Counted from the first letter of the stretch, positions 10,430 to 23,039 are shown. The stretch is DNA of 64,000 nucleotides from Cudoniella acicularis (GCA_013054445.1 JAAMPI010000100.1:1-64000); one strand, 5' to 3'. The notes: generated from the sequence alone by a model not told the origin. Program-made: numbers and translations.

Positions 10430-12397
10430 TCACACAATAAATTCCTCACCCATTTGCTTCATTACACTCCCCAAGTTGACTCTCGCCCCATTGATCTCCT
10501 CCATAGTGCAAACGCGCTCAATAAAGTTATACGATTTAACGTAATGATTGCCAGCACGCCGATAATCGTGAAGCTTGCGCAAACCCCAATTTCTGTAGAT
10601 CGGATCTTCTACTTCGATAATGGCAAATATCATAGGTATGGGCCATGCTTTCGAATGCGGTATAACCGCTTGTGGTTTCCCTGTTGTTCGGTGTAGTTTC
10701 TCGGCCGTTCGGAGAATGGCCGTGGCGTGTTCATTGCAGGAATATAGTGGGAGATTGGGTTGGAAGGTTCGAGAGAAGTATATTTCGACTGCGTTGTAGA
10801 GCGCTATGATGGTGTAGTAGTAGATTGAGAGTTTCTTTGATTTGACGGAGTATTCGTCGATTGAATCCAGTTCCTATTCATACATATTATGATCTAGCGC
10901 AAAGAACGCGGTCATCTATGGGCGTACCTTTTTTCGTTGATTGATTTTCTGCCTGATAAGGGCAATCGTGTTGTCATCTGTCGGTTCTGTATGTCGAGAG
11001 ATCTCTCTGAAGATGACCATAATATCTAATATTCTCAGTATGAGGGGAACAGCGAGTTTATCTCTGGTGCGTTCCTCGTCCGGATATAGAAAACTGTATT
11101 CTTCTTGAAGCACGCTCTGTGAAGCACTGACTGCTTCATGAAGCTCCGCCTCGTCCCCAGTGGAATAAATTACAACATCATTGTCTCCCAAACCAAAAAG
11201 CGACGCTCTCGTATCTAGGTAGATGAACCAAGTGGACAGTCTTTGGAAAGTACCGCTCAATTGACTTTGGCTCCGTGAGCGGATAATAGTAGGCATAACA
11301 CGAAGAATGCGTCGAAGTTGCGCAGGACGCGTAGTAGTAAGATCGAACAAAGCAAGAAAATAGAGGGATATGATCACGACATCTAGATTTTCCTTGTTTA
11401 ACTTTCTCAGGGATTCAATCAAGGACTCTTTCGTTGAAGATGTTGAAACATGCGGGAGGATGACGCCGTACGTTGCATCGAGTTTAGAAAGGCAGCTATC
11501 ATAGTATGATATTGCACGTGCCATCGAGCCTAGCTTATTGGCATATAGCAGCTGTGACGAGACAGAAGCATATATCGCCAGAAGGACAGGAGGATGGCTC
11601 GTGGCAAACCGGTTGTAGAAGTGCATATAGAAGTTCCAGTTCTTAGAGTCCAGCCGATGGATGGCATTTAGAGAGTAATGTTGTGTTAAAACATGTTCAG
11701 GAACTTCGGTTGAGTCTTCGACTCCAACCATCGATTCAGATGTGTGTGAGTTTGGTGGTTCGGGGTATGGCCGGCTTGGTGTAGGGTTGTTGGTGGGGTC
11801 AGTTGATGTGAGTTGGGTACTATTCGTATGAGGAATGGTTGACGCTGAAGACATCTGAAGATCCAGGCTTCCTGGTATCAATCCAGCTTGAGGAATTAAT
11901 CTTCCCGGTGAAGTGTTAGTCATTAAGTCTACGTAGAATTCTTGATCCCAAGCAGCGAAGTCTGAAGCACCGAAATCTGGATTCGGCTTCATATTATACG
12001 ATGATGCCCAATCTTGCTCGAAGTCGAAGCCGAAGCCGAAGCCGAACTGATATGCATTTTCTGGAGGATCCTGTATCATTCTTTAAGACTATCAGTTGCT
12101 CGATTTGGAAGGGATATTTTTTTTTGAAAGACATAATAACTCACGTTGGATGTGGAGGTGGGAGTGAGGTGAAAGGGTGGGGATTCTGCCAGAAGTACTT
12201 TGCTGAGGCGCATCTTCAACACTTGACGTCTTGCGACGTTTTGCCCGTCCCGATGCTAATTCAGTCTCATCTTGGAATGAGAAATTTCTTGGTGGACCGT
12301 TGTAGACACATTTCAGGTGAGACCGTGTGCATGCAGAGCATCGTGGCCGGGATTCGTCACAAGATGTCCGTCGTCGTTCGCATGTGGTGCACGACAT
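10430..12397 (-). CDS. Zn2Cys6 transcription factor
   Basis: Second binuclear-zinc regulator, 609 aa, read from 12397 down to 10430. Exons are 12397-12145, 12060-10928 and 10873-10430; both introns (84 and 54 bp) are GT-AG and keep frame (HLHIQ|NAYQFG and KK|ELDSIDEY). The zinc cluster is at the extreme N terminus: C3, C6, C13, C20, C23 and C30 (CTTCERRRTSC then RCSACTRSHLKC), followed by a basic stretch RAKRRK. A proline/serine/threonine-rich linker leads into a long helical middle region (residues about 200-600) with the character of the fungal transcription-factor domain. Expected to act in the nucleus; its targets are not evident. It converges on the regulator at 7967-9255. All frames are intact. 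Confidence 0.9.
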
Positions 12398-13994
12398 ACG
12401 ATCGCTGTTAAACTTCCTTCTTGAACATATAGTATTATGGGAAACAGACCGGTCAGCCTTACCCTAATGGCTCGTTTCCACCTAGAGCTTATGCTGTCTT
12501 CCCCGTCTGCGTTTGCGCTGTTGGGTACTTCGTGGATTGAGGTCCATGGTTAGGGTGACGAGCCTAGTCTGAAGCCTAAGGCATGAAACCCCGTGACAGA
12601 GTTTCATTCGACCTGGCCTTCTTCAAAGAATAATGTTAATAGTTGGGAAGTAATGCTAAAGCGCGAGGAGTATCAACCAAGATTAAGATTTGGTTGTTTT
12701 TAAGTTACACAACAATATGTGGAAAGACAGTCCACAATGGTGATCTCTCACGTGATCCAATACTATTTCTTAAATAAATCAGATATATGTTGTGTTTAGA
12801 AAGCGGCCTCTAAATAAGTCATAACGCAGTGTAATAACTCTTATTGTGAGCTACTGAGTGATAACTTATATTATTGCTTCTAAATATATAATTCTTAATG
12901 AGAAAAAGATTCTCTTGGTCACGGGATTTGATGCCCCATGAAAAGGGGCTTGTCACTAAAAAACCAAGTGAGTGCAGCACTTTCGGGATGTTGAACGTAG
13001 GCTAGTATAGTTCAGAAATATCCCTGTTGATAACTTGTTGAAAATGAAAGTAAAAATTATAGGAAATACCGACCACGATAACGGAGGTTGATGCGGACGG
13101 ACCGGGATGGTGGCGTCGCGAATCTGTCCCTTTTGGGACGTTTAAACGTTTTCGCGATGCACACTCTGCAACGTCTCTGACGTGATTCGCTTGCATGTAG
13201 GCTTGCGACCCGTCACGTGGCTTAGGTGGCCGCCGAGGCCCCGAGACAATGTCAGTATCAGACCGGCACTATCTAGGATTATGGTTCTGAGCTATTTCTT
13301 ACGTGGCACGGGATGTCGGATGATGCTACTGATTATTATTATCATTGGGTCTTAGCACCGGCCCCTTATCGGAAGCAGATAGCTAATAAAGTTCAGATGT
13401 TAGTTCTATCACCAGATTTTGGTGGCCCCACCTGACATCTGAACCAGGGGGGAGGATAGTAGCTTGTGCGACACGATTCACGCTGTTTATGAACGGGCTA
13501 GAGTCCTATTCAGGCCCGGGCGTAAATTTTGACCCTATATTTAAGATTTTACTCTATTCAAAGCTCTTCAAGGGGCTATTTTACTGTATTCACGTTCAAA
13601 TTCATTCATGGGACCCTGTGGCCTGATTCATTCGTTTCATAGGCTCCATGGCCTATTCGCCTTCAAATCGTTCAAATATCAACCCTACATCTCCCTGTCT
13701 CGTTCATTTGACTTGCAACCCACCACGCCTACACAGCTTAAAGCAGCCATACATTGGAAAAAACAAGTGGCTTTTGATGCAGCGTCTTCGCTATCTCCAT
13801 ACGGTGAAACCTACATCGCTGGGAGAACCGTAATAGGCAATTCGAGCCCAGCTGGTGGAGCACAACGTTGCAACAATTACTACTTCCGTTCCGCACGATG
13901 GCGAAATGGACAACTCTTATAAGTTGAGAATTGAACATAAATACAAATTTTCTATCCTCAGCTACAAGTCAAAGGTTACTTCAACATATTCACC
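12398..13994. other. Intergenic stretch
   Basis: AT-rich from 12640 to 13060 with a CACGTG-containing patch near 13214. Promoters of the minus-strand regulator and of the C45 gene must lie here. A 104-codon frame at 13608-13922 lacks any recognisable feature. Confidence 0.5.
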
Positions 13995-15399
13995 ATGCAT
14001 GCCAATCAACAATTCATTCCACCAACTTACGAGCATATCGTGGTAGAAGGTCTGCCATATGCCCGCGGGCTTTCGCATGGACAGCAACTAAAGGAGAAGA
14101 TCCATCGAAATGTAGCTTACTACAAGACTCCCGGAAAGCTTCCAGCATGGTAATTGGACACGCTTTTGAAGCTATCGTTGGCCTTGACTAATGTGAAATA
14201 GGCCATTGACTTTGAAAGTCATCCAAGAGAGCTATATTCCAGCAATAGAGCTGCATTATCCTACAGGCCTGGAAGAGCTACGTGGAATCGCAGATGGTGC
14301 ACATGCGACTCTTGAAGAGATCGTTATGCTCAACGCCCGATATGATCTTGGTCGACTGGCATGGAGACTTCCAAAGCAAAACCTTGCTAAGGTGGCACTA
14401 GCAATGAACGATAACAGCCACGCAAATGATAATAACCTCAGCAATGGTCATCAAAAGACGGGAAATGATCACGTGGAAGAATGTACCAGTGCATTCTTCT
14501 TCCCAGAAACCACCGCTTCTGGCGATAGTCTTGCTTGCCAGAACTGGGACATGGATTCGCATTTGTACCACGATGACCTGGCAGTCTATCTCGAGTTACA
14601 TCCTGACTCATCGGAAAATCGGCCATCCATGTTTCTGCTCACCGAAGTCGGGCAATTGATTCGAACTGGAATGAATTCCGCTGGTCTCGCGGTAACAGCA
14701 AACTCGATCCTATGCACAGATGACTTTGTCCCAGTATCTCACACTGACGTTGATGGTGTCTATCACGAGATGGAATCAAAAATCGTGCTACCGATTACCC
14801 TTGCGCGGCGGCTGTTCCTCGAGTATGACAACTTCTCGGACGCTCTCGTAGCTGTTAATTCAATGCCATGTCACGTCTCTGGCAATCTCCATGTCTCGAC
14901 AGCAGAAGGCTTCGGTATGGGATTGGAAAAGACACCAACGAGGGTTTACCGTGTCTACGCCAAACCAGAGGACGGATATGTCTTCCACTCCAACCACATC
15001 CTAGCTAAAGGATTTACCGGCCGCGATGACTGCAGAGATCGATATTCCGGTGGGAGCAGCTGGTTCCGGTGTCAACGTCTCGAACGAGCAATCCGAAAAG
15101 ATGCTCGAAATGGTGCGCTCACTAACGAGAAGATTCATGCTGCGTTTTCGGACCATCTTGGTTTTCCTGAGAGCTTGTGTTGTCATGACATTGGGAAGAA
15201 GAAATCGGGGTCTGCTGTTCTGTCGGGATATACGTCTACTAATCATGCGACTGTCGCGCATGTCATTTATAACTTGGCGCAGAGGACAGTTAGGGTTTGT
15301 AAGGGGGGACCTTGTCAGGGTGTTTTTCAGGAGTTCCATTTGGAGGAGCGTCGAAAGGGATACCCAGGTAAATTTGCGGCGCTGAGAACGGTTGGGTGA
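13995..15399 (+). CDS. Peptidase C45 / isopenicillin-N acyltransferase-like protein
   Basis: Ntn-hydrolase fold enzyme of the C45 family, 450 aa, exons 13995-14149 and 14202-15399 with a 52-bp intron (PAW|PLTLKVIQ). The family layout is clear: an N-terminal GLPYARGLSHGQQLKE segment, GLEELRGIADGAHATLEEIVMLNARYDL, then the self-processing site ECTSAFF with candidate nucleophile Cys146, followed by QNWDMD. GMNSAGLAVTAN and VFHSNHIL follow. In penicillin-making Aspergillus and Penicillium the related enzyme swaps the side chain of isopenicillin N. Most fungal relatives have no linked ACV synthetase and unknown substrates, and none is linked here. The insertion NDNSHANDNNLSNGHQK just before the nucleophile is a low-complexity loop. 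Intact, full length; the C terminus lacks an obvious PTS1 tripeptide. Confidence 0.88.
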
Positions 15400-16874
15400 G
15401 GGATGCCACTGGCGCTTTTAGAAAGGATGGAGGGTAGCATTGTGAAATTCATGTGATTAGTTCTTATAGCATTACTTCGACGACCAGTGCGAAGGAATAA
15501 GTTCTTGCAAATATTCACAACATATTCTCTAGTGCTATGATATTCGTGGTGAGAAATTGGATATTTCATATCTTAACAATACGGTGAACGCGGTCATAAG
15601 TCCTGACAATACAGGACCCCAGCCTGAAAGAAGCCCCTGAAGCGGGTTCTTAGAGGCGTAAAATAGGCTTTGGGCACTCGCCAAAAGCCTGAGTGGGCAA
15701 CCTTGCTCAGGGTCTGAGAGAGGTGCTCGCTGAAGGAGTTGGTTGGTCATAGGGGTTTTAGCGCATCGTTCAGGCGGCTCCAGGGTGCTCACGAGCTTTC
15801 CAGGGGCGGCTGACAGCGTAGTGCACTATTGCCATGACTTACGACCGCGTTCTCACTCCGTACTCTCCACTCAGAGCCTTAGATAGAATTTATGGAATTA
15901 ATACATCTTTACAATAAACTAATTATGTAATTTATTATGACATTCGACACGTGAAAAGTTAAAAACAGAGAGTCGCGAAATTGAGACTTTTGATGGGATG
16001 CGGCCTGTGCACTCTAAGCAAGAGCAGACTGGCACTGAAAATGAGACACAACTCACCATTTCCTCTTCACCTCCACGACTCACGTCGGCAGTTATTTAGC
16101 CATGTTTATTGCCTACCCACACTTTAATTGTATATAGGATCGCGCTCGTTCTCCTCTGGTCCCGACTCCCGAGTTTCAAGTACTTCCGATGATAGGGGGA
16201 ACCGCGTGAGCCAGGTAGGCGGATGTCCAGAAGCACTCCACTAATGCATTTCAAGCCAAATCCTCGATACTATCCCTTAAGCTGCTAGGAATCGCACATC
16301 TACCTCATCAAAAGTTTGACTAACTTCACTCTACTATAACTCTCAACTAAAATAATTGGAATTAAACATGTCTCTTTACAAATAAAATTTATCCTCTTCG
16401 GTACACGATTATATAGTTTTTAATTATTTTTGCCTGGGTACGATTTTACAATAAATTATAGAAATTCGTGTTCCTCGCGAAAATTAAGATGTGCGATTTC
16501 TAGCAGCTTAAGGGATGCCATTTACAGCAGAAAAAGCGACAGCTACCAACCCCATGTGAGGAATTCCACCCTTTCCTATCTGCTATCGTCTCATCGAACA
16601 ATGCCAAGGAGAGCAACCACGATGACGAGGAATGGCCTTGTTCCCTACTAGTCTATGGACGCAATACTTGGCTTACTTGGCTGAGGAATTGCACCCTGGA
16701 GTCTTGATAGCGGGGTAGACAGAATGACAATTGAGGAATCTATATGAGGAGGCGAAGGATCTGAGAAACCTTCCATTGTTTCTGTATTGTCCTTGTTGAT
16801 ATTTATATTTTTTGCCCGTCGAACCGAAGCGACTGCGTCAAGTCTTCCCAGACTCCAATCTCCACTTCGCCGGT
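15400..16874. other. AT-rich intergenic stretch with a MITE-like element
   Basis: No supported gene. A short element with inverted ends lies at 16272-16516. Frames at 15535-15792 (-) and 16430-16651 (+) are unsupported. Confidence 0.5.
16272..16516. mobile_element. MITE-like element with 29-bp terminal inverted repeats
   Basis: Left arm 16272-16300 begins ATCCCTTAAGCTGCTAGG and right arm 16488-16516 is its reverse complement with one mismatch. The 187 bp between them is non-coding and AT-rich. Size and structure suit a non-autonomous DNA transposon. The target-site duplication is not clear, so the superfamily is open. Confidence 0.65.
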
Positions 16875-18417
16875 ATGGATGTCAAGTCCCAGTCCCACGA
16901 TACCCCGAACAAAGATTGCCTCGGTCGTCTCGATGGAGGATCATCAAGTCAAATCGTCCACGATGGGCCCGAAGCTTTGGTTTCGCGAAGTTGTATTGTG
17001 AGGAAGATTGAATTTTGGTTGCTACCAATGGTGAGTATTGACGCGCTCCCTGAAATCAATGATTCTAATATCACTTGCAGATAGTTATAACTTACGGGTT
17101 CCAATTTCTTGAAAAAGCAATATTAGGTTACGCTGCAGTATACACACTGAGAGAAGACAATGGAAGTTCTTTAGCATCTCTCATCGCAAGGCCGGGGTTG
17201 TTAACGTTTTCTAGCATTTGGATGGAAGTGATTATAGCTGGGTCAACAGCATATTCTACATCAGTTACCTTCTCTTCGAGTATCCTCTCACCGCACTCCT
17301 GGCACGCTTCTCTATTCCAAAATTCCTAGGTTTTATGGTGACTGCGAGGGGCCTCACCCTCTTGTTGGCAAACTTCAGCAACAGATTTGCCGGGTTAGCC
17401 ACCAACCGCTTCTTCCTCGGTGGTCTTGAATCCGTGATTGCTCCAACTTTCGTCATAATCACAGCACGATGGTACACACGCCAAGAGCAACCTATTCGGC
17501 AAGTCATCTGGTTTACAGGTACCCCAGTTTTTGGTATCTTTGGAGGTCTCATTGGATGTGCAGTTGGACATATCGGGGATTGTGATATCGCTTCTTGGAG
17601 GATCATGTTTATTATTTTTGGAGGGCTAACAATGGTTTGGGGGGTGGTCATCTCCTTTTTCTTCCCTAGCGACCCATCGACTGCCCGCTTCCTTAACGCT
17701 GAGGGAGCGGTCGCCGCTTCATATGAAGTTTCGTTTAGTATCTAACTAAACCCCTTGGACAGACTTCAGAGCAAGGCACTGGTGGTAGACCTTCCTAGAA
17801 ATGGTCGCAAATCAAGGAGACCTTCTCGGCATCCTATTGCACGTAATCCAGAGTCTGTCTCTCATAGTCAGGTAAGTTTCACCCCCCTTGCAAACTCCAC
17901 ACAAAGCTATCACCCCCCCGGCGGCGTCATCGCAACCAAAATTCCAAACTCCCGCCCCTATGTCATGTCTGCATGCTGAATTCTGCCTATAATTAGTATA
18001 ATTCTCGTGCACAACCTCTCTAAATCGAACGCCTGGGGCCGGATAGCTTCCATCTGGATCGTCTATACCAGCTCCGTCTCTCTCGTCGTTTCCTTCGCTG
18101 TCATCGGCGGAAACGTGGCAGGCTTTACGAAGAAAAACAATGTTACGTTTCTGCTGTTTCTTGGGTATTTTGCAGGGAATATTGCGAGTCTACGGTTCTT
18201 TTTTGTCGAGGGAGGCGAAGAGGGGGTATCCGACGGGCATTAAAACTATGCTAGCTTGATTTTGTATTATTTTGGTGTCGCCACTGTGTTTGAGGGTGTT
18301 GTATGTGCTGGATAATAGGAGGAGGGGTGAGTTGGCGAGAGAGGGAAAAGTACAAGAGATTCCTGAGGATGAAGATGCAACGGGCTGGGAGCGCAAGACG
18401 TGCAGATATTGTTTGTA
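16875..18417 (+). pseudogene. Decayed allantoate-permease-type MFS transporter
   Basis: Relic of a Dal5/allantoate-permease family transporter. Exon 1 16875-17030 and the start of exon 2 at 17081 join normally (WLLPM|IVITYGFQFLEKAILGYAAVYTLRED). The next donor reads GG instead of GT at 17156, so the join to YSWVNSIFYISYLLFEYPL at 17230 is lost. The first six helices are recognisable to about 17700 (NRFFLGGLESVIAPTF, IMFIIFGGLTMVWGVV). After that come stops and frame changes (TAG in the S-stop-KWSQIKETF segment), and the region expected to hold helices 7-9 is missing. The tail resumes at 18040-18417 (SFAVIGGNVAGFTKKN, then SREAKRGYPTGIKTMLA, stop, FCIILVSPLCLRVLYVLDN). An intact relative would import allantoate, ureidosuccinate or related acids. 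Confidence 0.75.
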
Positions 18418-21400
18418 AGTGCTCGAAAGCCAAGTAAGTTGGCGCAACTTGTAAGAGAATCAAGACTTGAAGCACCTCGTAAAAGCCTGGGTTTAAGTCT
18501 AACCAACCCCTTCAAACTGAACGTTCCACTTCCCTAACATCAACCATTCGCCATACATGAGTGCCCTTAAAATTCTAAGTAATCACTCTCTCGCCATGAC
18601 CACCTCAACCTAGAGGATTTTGACAATAGATAGCTAATCTGGCTTGATCTAGGCTACTGATCCTTCTTCACTAATAGAGATGCTAAATTTCTTAATGTTA
18701 TCCTAGTCCGATATTTGGAAATAACCAATACATATGTAGCCATAGAATAAACCTAGAAATAGTTCTAGAAGTAGGCTCACGAGACGAAATCCTTAATATA
18801 TTTGTCTTAAACTGATTAGTTTATACTTTAAGGTAAGGTAATACGTATCCCTGTGACCCTCAAAAATAGTACTCAAGGGGTCCTCCTATACACTTACTAA
18901 GATATCTTTACCAACTGTCTTTAGTTTATAAATAAACCCCCTTATACCTATACTATAATACATGGCTTTAACTAGAAGTTCTTCTACTATAATAAACTGT
19001 CACGACCCACGTGATATTACCATACCACGTGACCTTAAAACATTATACTTTGAGCACCTTCTTGTCTTGAAGTAACTTAGTAAATTAACTACCATGTCTA
19101 ATCTCTTACGCAATACCCGAGTTCCTTCTAGCTTTAAGAAACAAGGGGCCTAGCCGAACCCGGGCACCCCTAAGCTGTTATCAGAGGTAGTCCGCGAGGA
19201 GGATAAGTCCTCGGATGACGACGAGACCCCGGCTAAAAAGAACGCTCGTTTCCTTAGGGAGGTAGCCCACGCTGTCTCTAAGGAAATCGCTAAGGGGCTC
19301 ACTCGCGAACTCAAGGGGAAGTAGTAGATTATAGGGACGGTAAAAAACAATGGCTTAGACAATTGCAATTCGGGCTCTCTCTCTTATTTATTTTGCCACA
19401 AAGAAGCTAGCTACTCGATTGTCAAGAAGTTGATGTGGATGTTGGACGCGTAGAATCGATTGCAGAGGTACTTCAAAACTGGCTAATTGCATTCTGAATC
19501 GTAGTTGCTTTTTTCTTTCCGCTCTTGGACCTGTTTTTGAGCCGCATCATCGTATTTCTAGCCCGTATGGCGGTTCTATTCAAAAGGTATAGGCATTTGG
19601 ACTAAGCGTATTTGAACCCGCAAAGGCAAATTCTCGTCTTCTTGGTCTTGTCATCTGGAGCTAAACCGTATACAGATGTCAGTGCTAATTCCTAACCACT
19701 AACAATTTCTCAGGCTCTGTATCGGCTTATTAGGGTATTAAGTCTTAGGTTTTAAGCTAGAACTTTGTGATTTACACACTCAGTCGGGCTTACAATTACA
19801 CTGTTTTTGGTACGCTAATGCTTTACGCGGTGACTCTAATTAGAGGTACAAGCGAGTGCGAAAGCGGTGTTTTACTACACTAAATGGACCTGCAACACTA
19901 TAGAATTTTATATACGAATTAAAGTATTACCTATGAAATTCATTACCCCCTTCTTATTCAATAATTAGTATATTAATCGCAGCTATTCTCGCAACTAAAG
20001 TTCTAATTTTATCTTGTGAAAATAGCTCCTATTAACCCCTCCAAGCTCTATCTGTCCACTCTTTTAAGTGATATGGGTCTAGCCCTCTCTCCCTCGATAG
20101 TAGTCACATGATACTGGCGTGGAGCTAGTGAAGTGTGAGAAAGGCTCCTGGATAGCAGAGCTCCCCTGAGACAATTGTCTCTTTTTGGTCACGTCACATG
20201 GCCATGCCATCACTGCACGATCACGTGGATAGCACCCCTGGGAGCCCAAGGAGGCACTAGCGCTTCTGAGCCTAGCTGTGATGCGATGGCGTCGGAGGTC
20301 CGCTACTGTTTGGCGAAGCCACGTGATAGTCACGCGACTAGTCACGCGGCCCGGGCGGACTTCGGCCGCAGCGTAGCTGCAGTGCATTCTTGCCTTATAT
20401 AGCGTGCTAAGCGTATTTCCCCTACGGGTGAATACTATGGTCTTTTGGCCCAGCGGGCAGTGCGATCTAGAGCTTAGCGATCCATGTCACACTAGCGTAC
20501 CAAGCTTCCATTCCTGTGTATATAGCCAGCCGCTCCTTCAGAGCTTCTCTTTTCTTCCTTAGCCTTAGATTCTTGAATAGAACCTGCCCTTGAGCTTTGA
20601 ACCCAGCTTTAAGTGCTTGTCGTCGCCTCATTCCCCACTCCTTGCTTTAATCAATCAAGAGCACTTGCGACTACATGCTACAGCCCAGTGACCATCTTCC
20701 GCATACCCTTTCAATACTTCGCTAAAATCAGTCACATGACTTCCGGATTAGGAATAGCGTTAGGGTTGCCCCTCCGTGTATATAAGGAGTCATCACTCCC
20801 CCTCTCTTCACTCCTTAGTTTAGCTCTTCGTAATATTGGTAACAAAAGGTTGGATTCACTATTCTTCCTCTTTTTTGCGAGGCTACTTAGCAGAAGAAGT
20901 GGTAACACTGTCAACGGCTGCAAGGGACGCTGCAATAGCGTGCGATGAGTATGCTCTAAATTAACTAAGGTAAGGAGTGGTAACTATTCTACAGAAGAGT
21001 TTTCACTCGTTCGCTAGTGGCACGTGCACAACATATGACATAGTGCCATATGCTGTTGCAGCCATACAATTGGCCCAAGAGAGAGCTACACCATTAAACT
21101 CGCAACACTCTTGACCTATCACAACACCTAGGTCAAGCGTTTGTAGCGACACGAGGCTACTAATAATAGAGCGAACAGAACAGGGTGTATAAAGAGAACA
21201 TAGCATAGACGACGTCAAAGCACACGTAAGAATATGAAGGGAGAAAAGTCCTTGTGCATTGTAGTACGAAGCTGGCAAGCTAATAAACTACTAGTCGCGT
21301 GTGCTTAGTCATCATACAATCGCGTGATGCTAGGAATTCTTGATGTCACGTGACCTCAACTAAAGGTAGTGGAAGCAGCGAAAATGAAGAATGCGCGGTG

Positions 21401-22265
21401 CGCCCCGTCACAGTATGCCACAGTAGTAGGAGGCCTTTCTATTTATACTCTTTTTTCAGCTTATTAGCCTCGGAACTGATATCGCTCGCAGTTTGTTGTT
21501 TAATACCGGCTCGCTGCGCAGCTTCGGCTTGATAGACATACTGTAGGTGAACTAAAAGGCAGCTTTATCGATATCTGAAGCGTGTTTACCTATTAGATAG
21601 GTGTAGAAGAAGTGAGTCATTGATTAATTAAGTGGATAGCAAAGTGGGTTTTTGGTGGGGTTCGATATACGCAACCCTCGCTTATACCTCCAATCAGAGT
21701 CACCAGTTTTCATAAACGTCGGCCTTCGTAGCTCAAAAGCTGTGATAATTAAATCGAACCTAAAACTTTTCCTAACTGTTTCAAAAAAAGCAGGGTTATT
21801 GCTATATACAGGAATATAATAATAAGTGATATTTGACTTGATAGATTGAGTTACTTTTTTCATTATTTCTTACAAGCATTTGGACTTTCTTTTATAGAGA
21901 TTGTGTCCATGCTAAATTAGCTTAGCCCTAGAGGCCACTGTGTTGGATTTCCAACTGACATATAGATCATAACCCAAGTTCCCACCATGACGATATGGAC
22001 CCACAATTACTACCACAAACACTAACAACCACAACTCTCCACCCAACTCTTCAACCTTCTTCAACCTTCTTCAACAATCTTCTAATTTGCAGTTCAGTAG
22101 GTGCGCTGCAGCCTGTCCGGTCTCCATATACTATTTCACAGTCTGGTCCAGTTTTGGTCCTCAAGTGGTCTATCTGAATTATTTACAGCGCTGCCTCTAT
22201 TGGTGTGTACGTTATGTTAAACAAAACCAACTCCCTTCGCTAACTAATGGCGAGTCCAGTCAACC
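18418..22265. other. Gene-poor AT-rich/repeat-like stretch
   Basis: About 3.8 kb with no intact gene. It contains a short coding relic at 19093-19326, many CACGTG/CACATG-type sites between 19010 and 21350, and two TATA-like boxes (20518 and 20779). Together these suggest an old retroelement, but I could not pair two long terminal repeats. Confidence 0.4.
19093..19326 (+). pseudogene. Short coding relic of unknown family
   Basis: Reads from an ATG as a basic, then acidic, protein (MSNLLRNTRVPSSFKKQGA, stop, then SEVVREEDKSSDDDETPAKK and KEIAKGLTRELKGK), ending in two adjacent TAG codons. The internal TAG could be a mutated CAG. The charge pattern resembles the N-terminal part of retroelement gag-like proteins, but no family motif is present. 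Confidence 0.3.
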
Positions 22266-23039
22266 ATGAAGCCAATCAGCCCAAAAAATGCCTTAGCACA
22301 TATCGGAGACGACAAACCTTTGATGATGCTCAATTCCGGCCTTCTGGGGATCCGCTATATCATGCAACTTGTCGCTTTAACGAACACCAATATTACAACT
22401 ACAGGCGGTACTTCCCTATCTACCGAGCTGTGGAATATGATCCTCGGATTCGCCTTGGTCGATATACAGAACTCCTTCTGTTTTGTCCAGGGAATTTCCC
22501 TGTGGAAATCTTCAATGGGGAAAATCCTTCACTGCCGCAGAATCAATTTAGAAGGTGGCCCGCTTTGTGGCAACCTCGATTACGCCGAAGCGGTATGTGC
22601 ATTTGAGGAGTTTATGAACAAGCCGAATCAGCGTGCCTCCCTCCCCTTCACTGCGCCTACCCTCCAGCCCGGTCAAGGTTACGGAAATACGTTCGATATC
22701 CTCATAACTTCTGCCGATGACAATCTCCCGGTCGATTTAGCATGTCTCTTCTCCAACGTCACGGTCCCTGATGTCATTTCGCGCATGGAAGGTGGTGCTT
22801 GCAGTTTCTGTTCTGGTAACCGGCTTTTCTGTCCAGGCTGTACGGGAGGAAGAGCTCAGGAATTTGGGGTGTTCATGGGTTGTGGTGTGGGCTTTCCTGT
22901 CCGCTCTGTATCGGTATTGATTTCTCCTTGGAGCATAGAGAATTTCTTCGGACATATTACTGGGATGATCCGCCAGAAGAAAAGCGGAAATCAATAGCTG
23001 ATTGGCTTCAGCAACGGATGGAGGAATTAGGCTACTGAT
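22266..23039 (+). pseudogene. F-box-like cysteine-rich protein gene with one frameshift
   Basis: Reads well as one protein of about 257 aa if the frame changes once near 22885-22890. The first part, 22266 onward, carries an F-box-like start (TSLSTELWNMILGFALVDI) and a cysteine motif CSFCSGNRLFCPGCTGG at about 180. After HVFMGCGV-type sequence the frame shifts and continues as LSCPLCIGIDFSLEHREFLR, ending EELGY at 23039 (TGA). Both halves look conserved in character: the CxxC pairs continue across the break and the tail is highly charged. The unshifted reading would end at 22997. It may be a recently disabled gene or a one-base sequence error. F-box proteins recruit substrates to SCF ubiquitin ligases; that role here is inferred only from the weak F-box match. 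Confidence 0.5.

Noticed and set aside
12001..12100. Arg-Ser repeat protein on the + strand (RSRSRSRSR)
   Set aside because: It is the antisense of the Phe/Gly repeat QFGFGFGFDFE in the minus-strand Zn2Cys6 gene.
13608..13922. Upstream coding exon for the C45 enzyme
   Set aside because: No homology-like content, and the frame at 13995 already gives a complete family N terminus.
19010..21350. LTR retrotransposon with paired LTRs
   Set aside because: A TGTCACGACCC start is seen at 19008, but no matching second LTR, primer-binding site or pol sequence was found.
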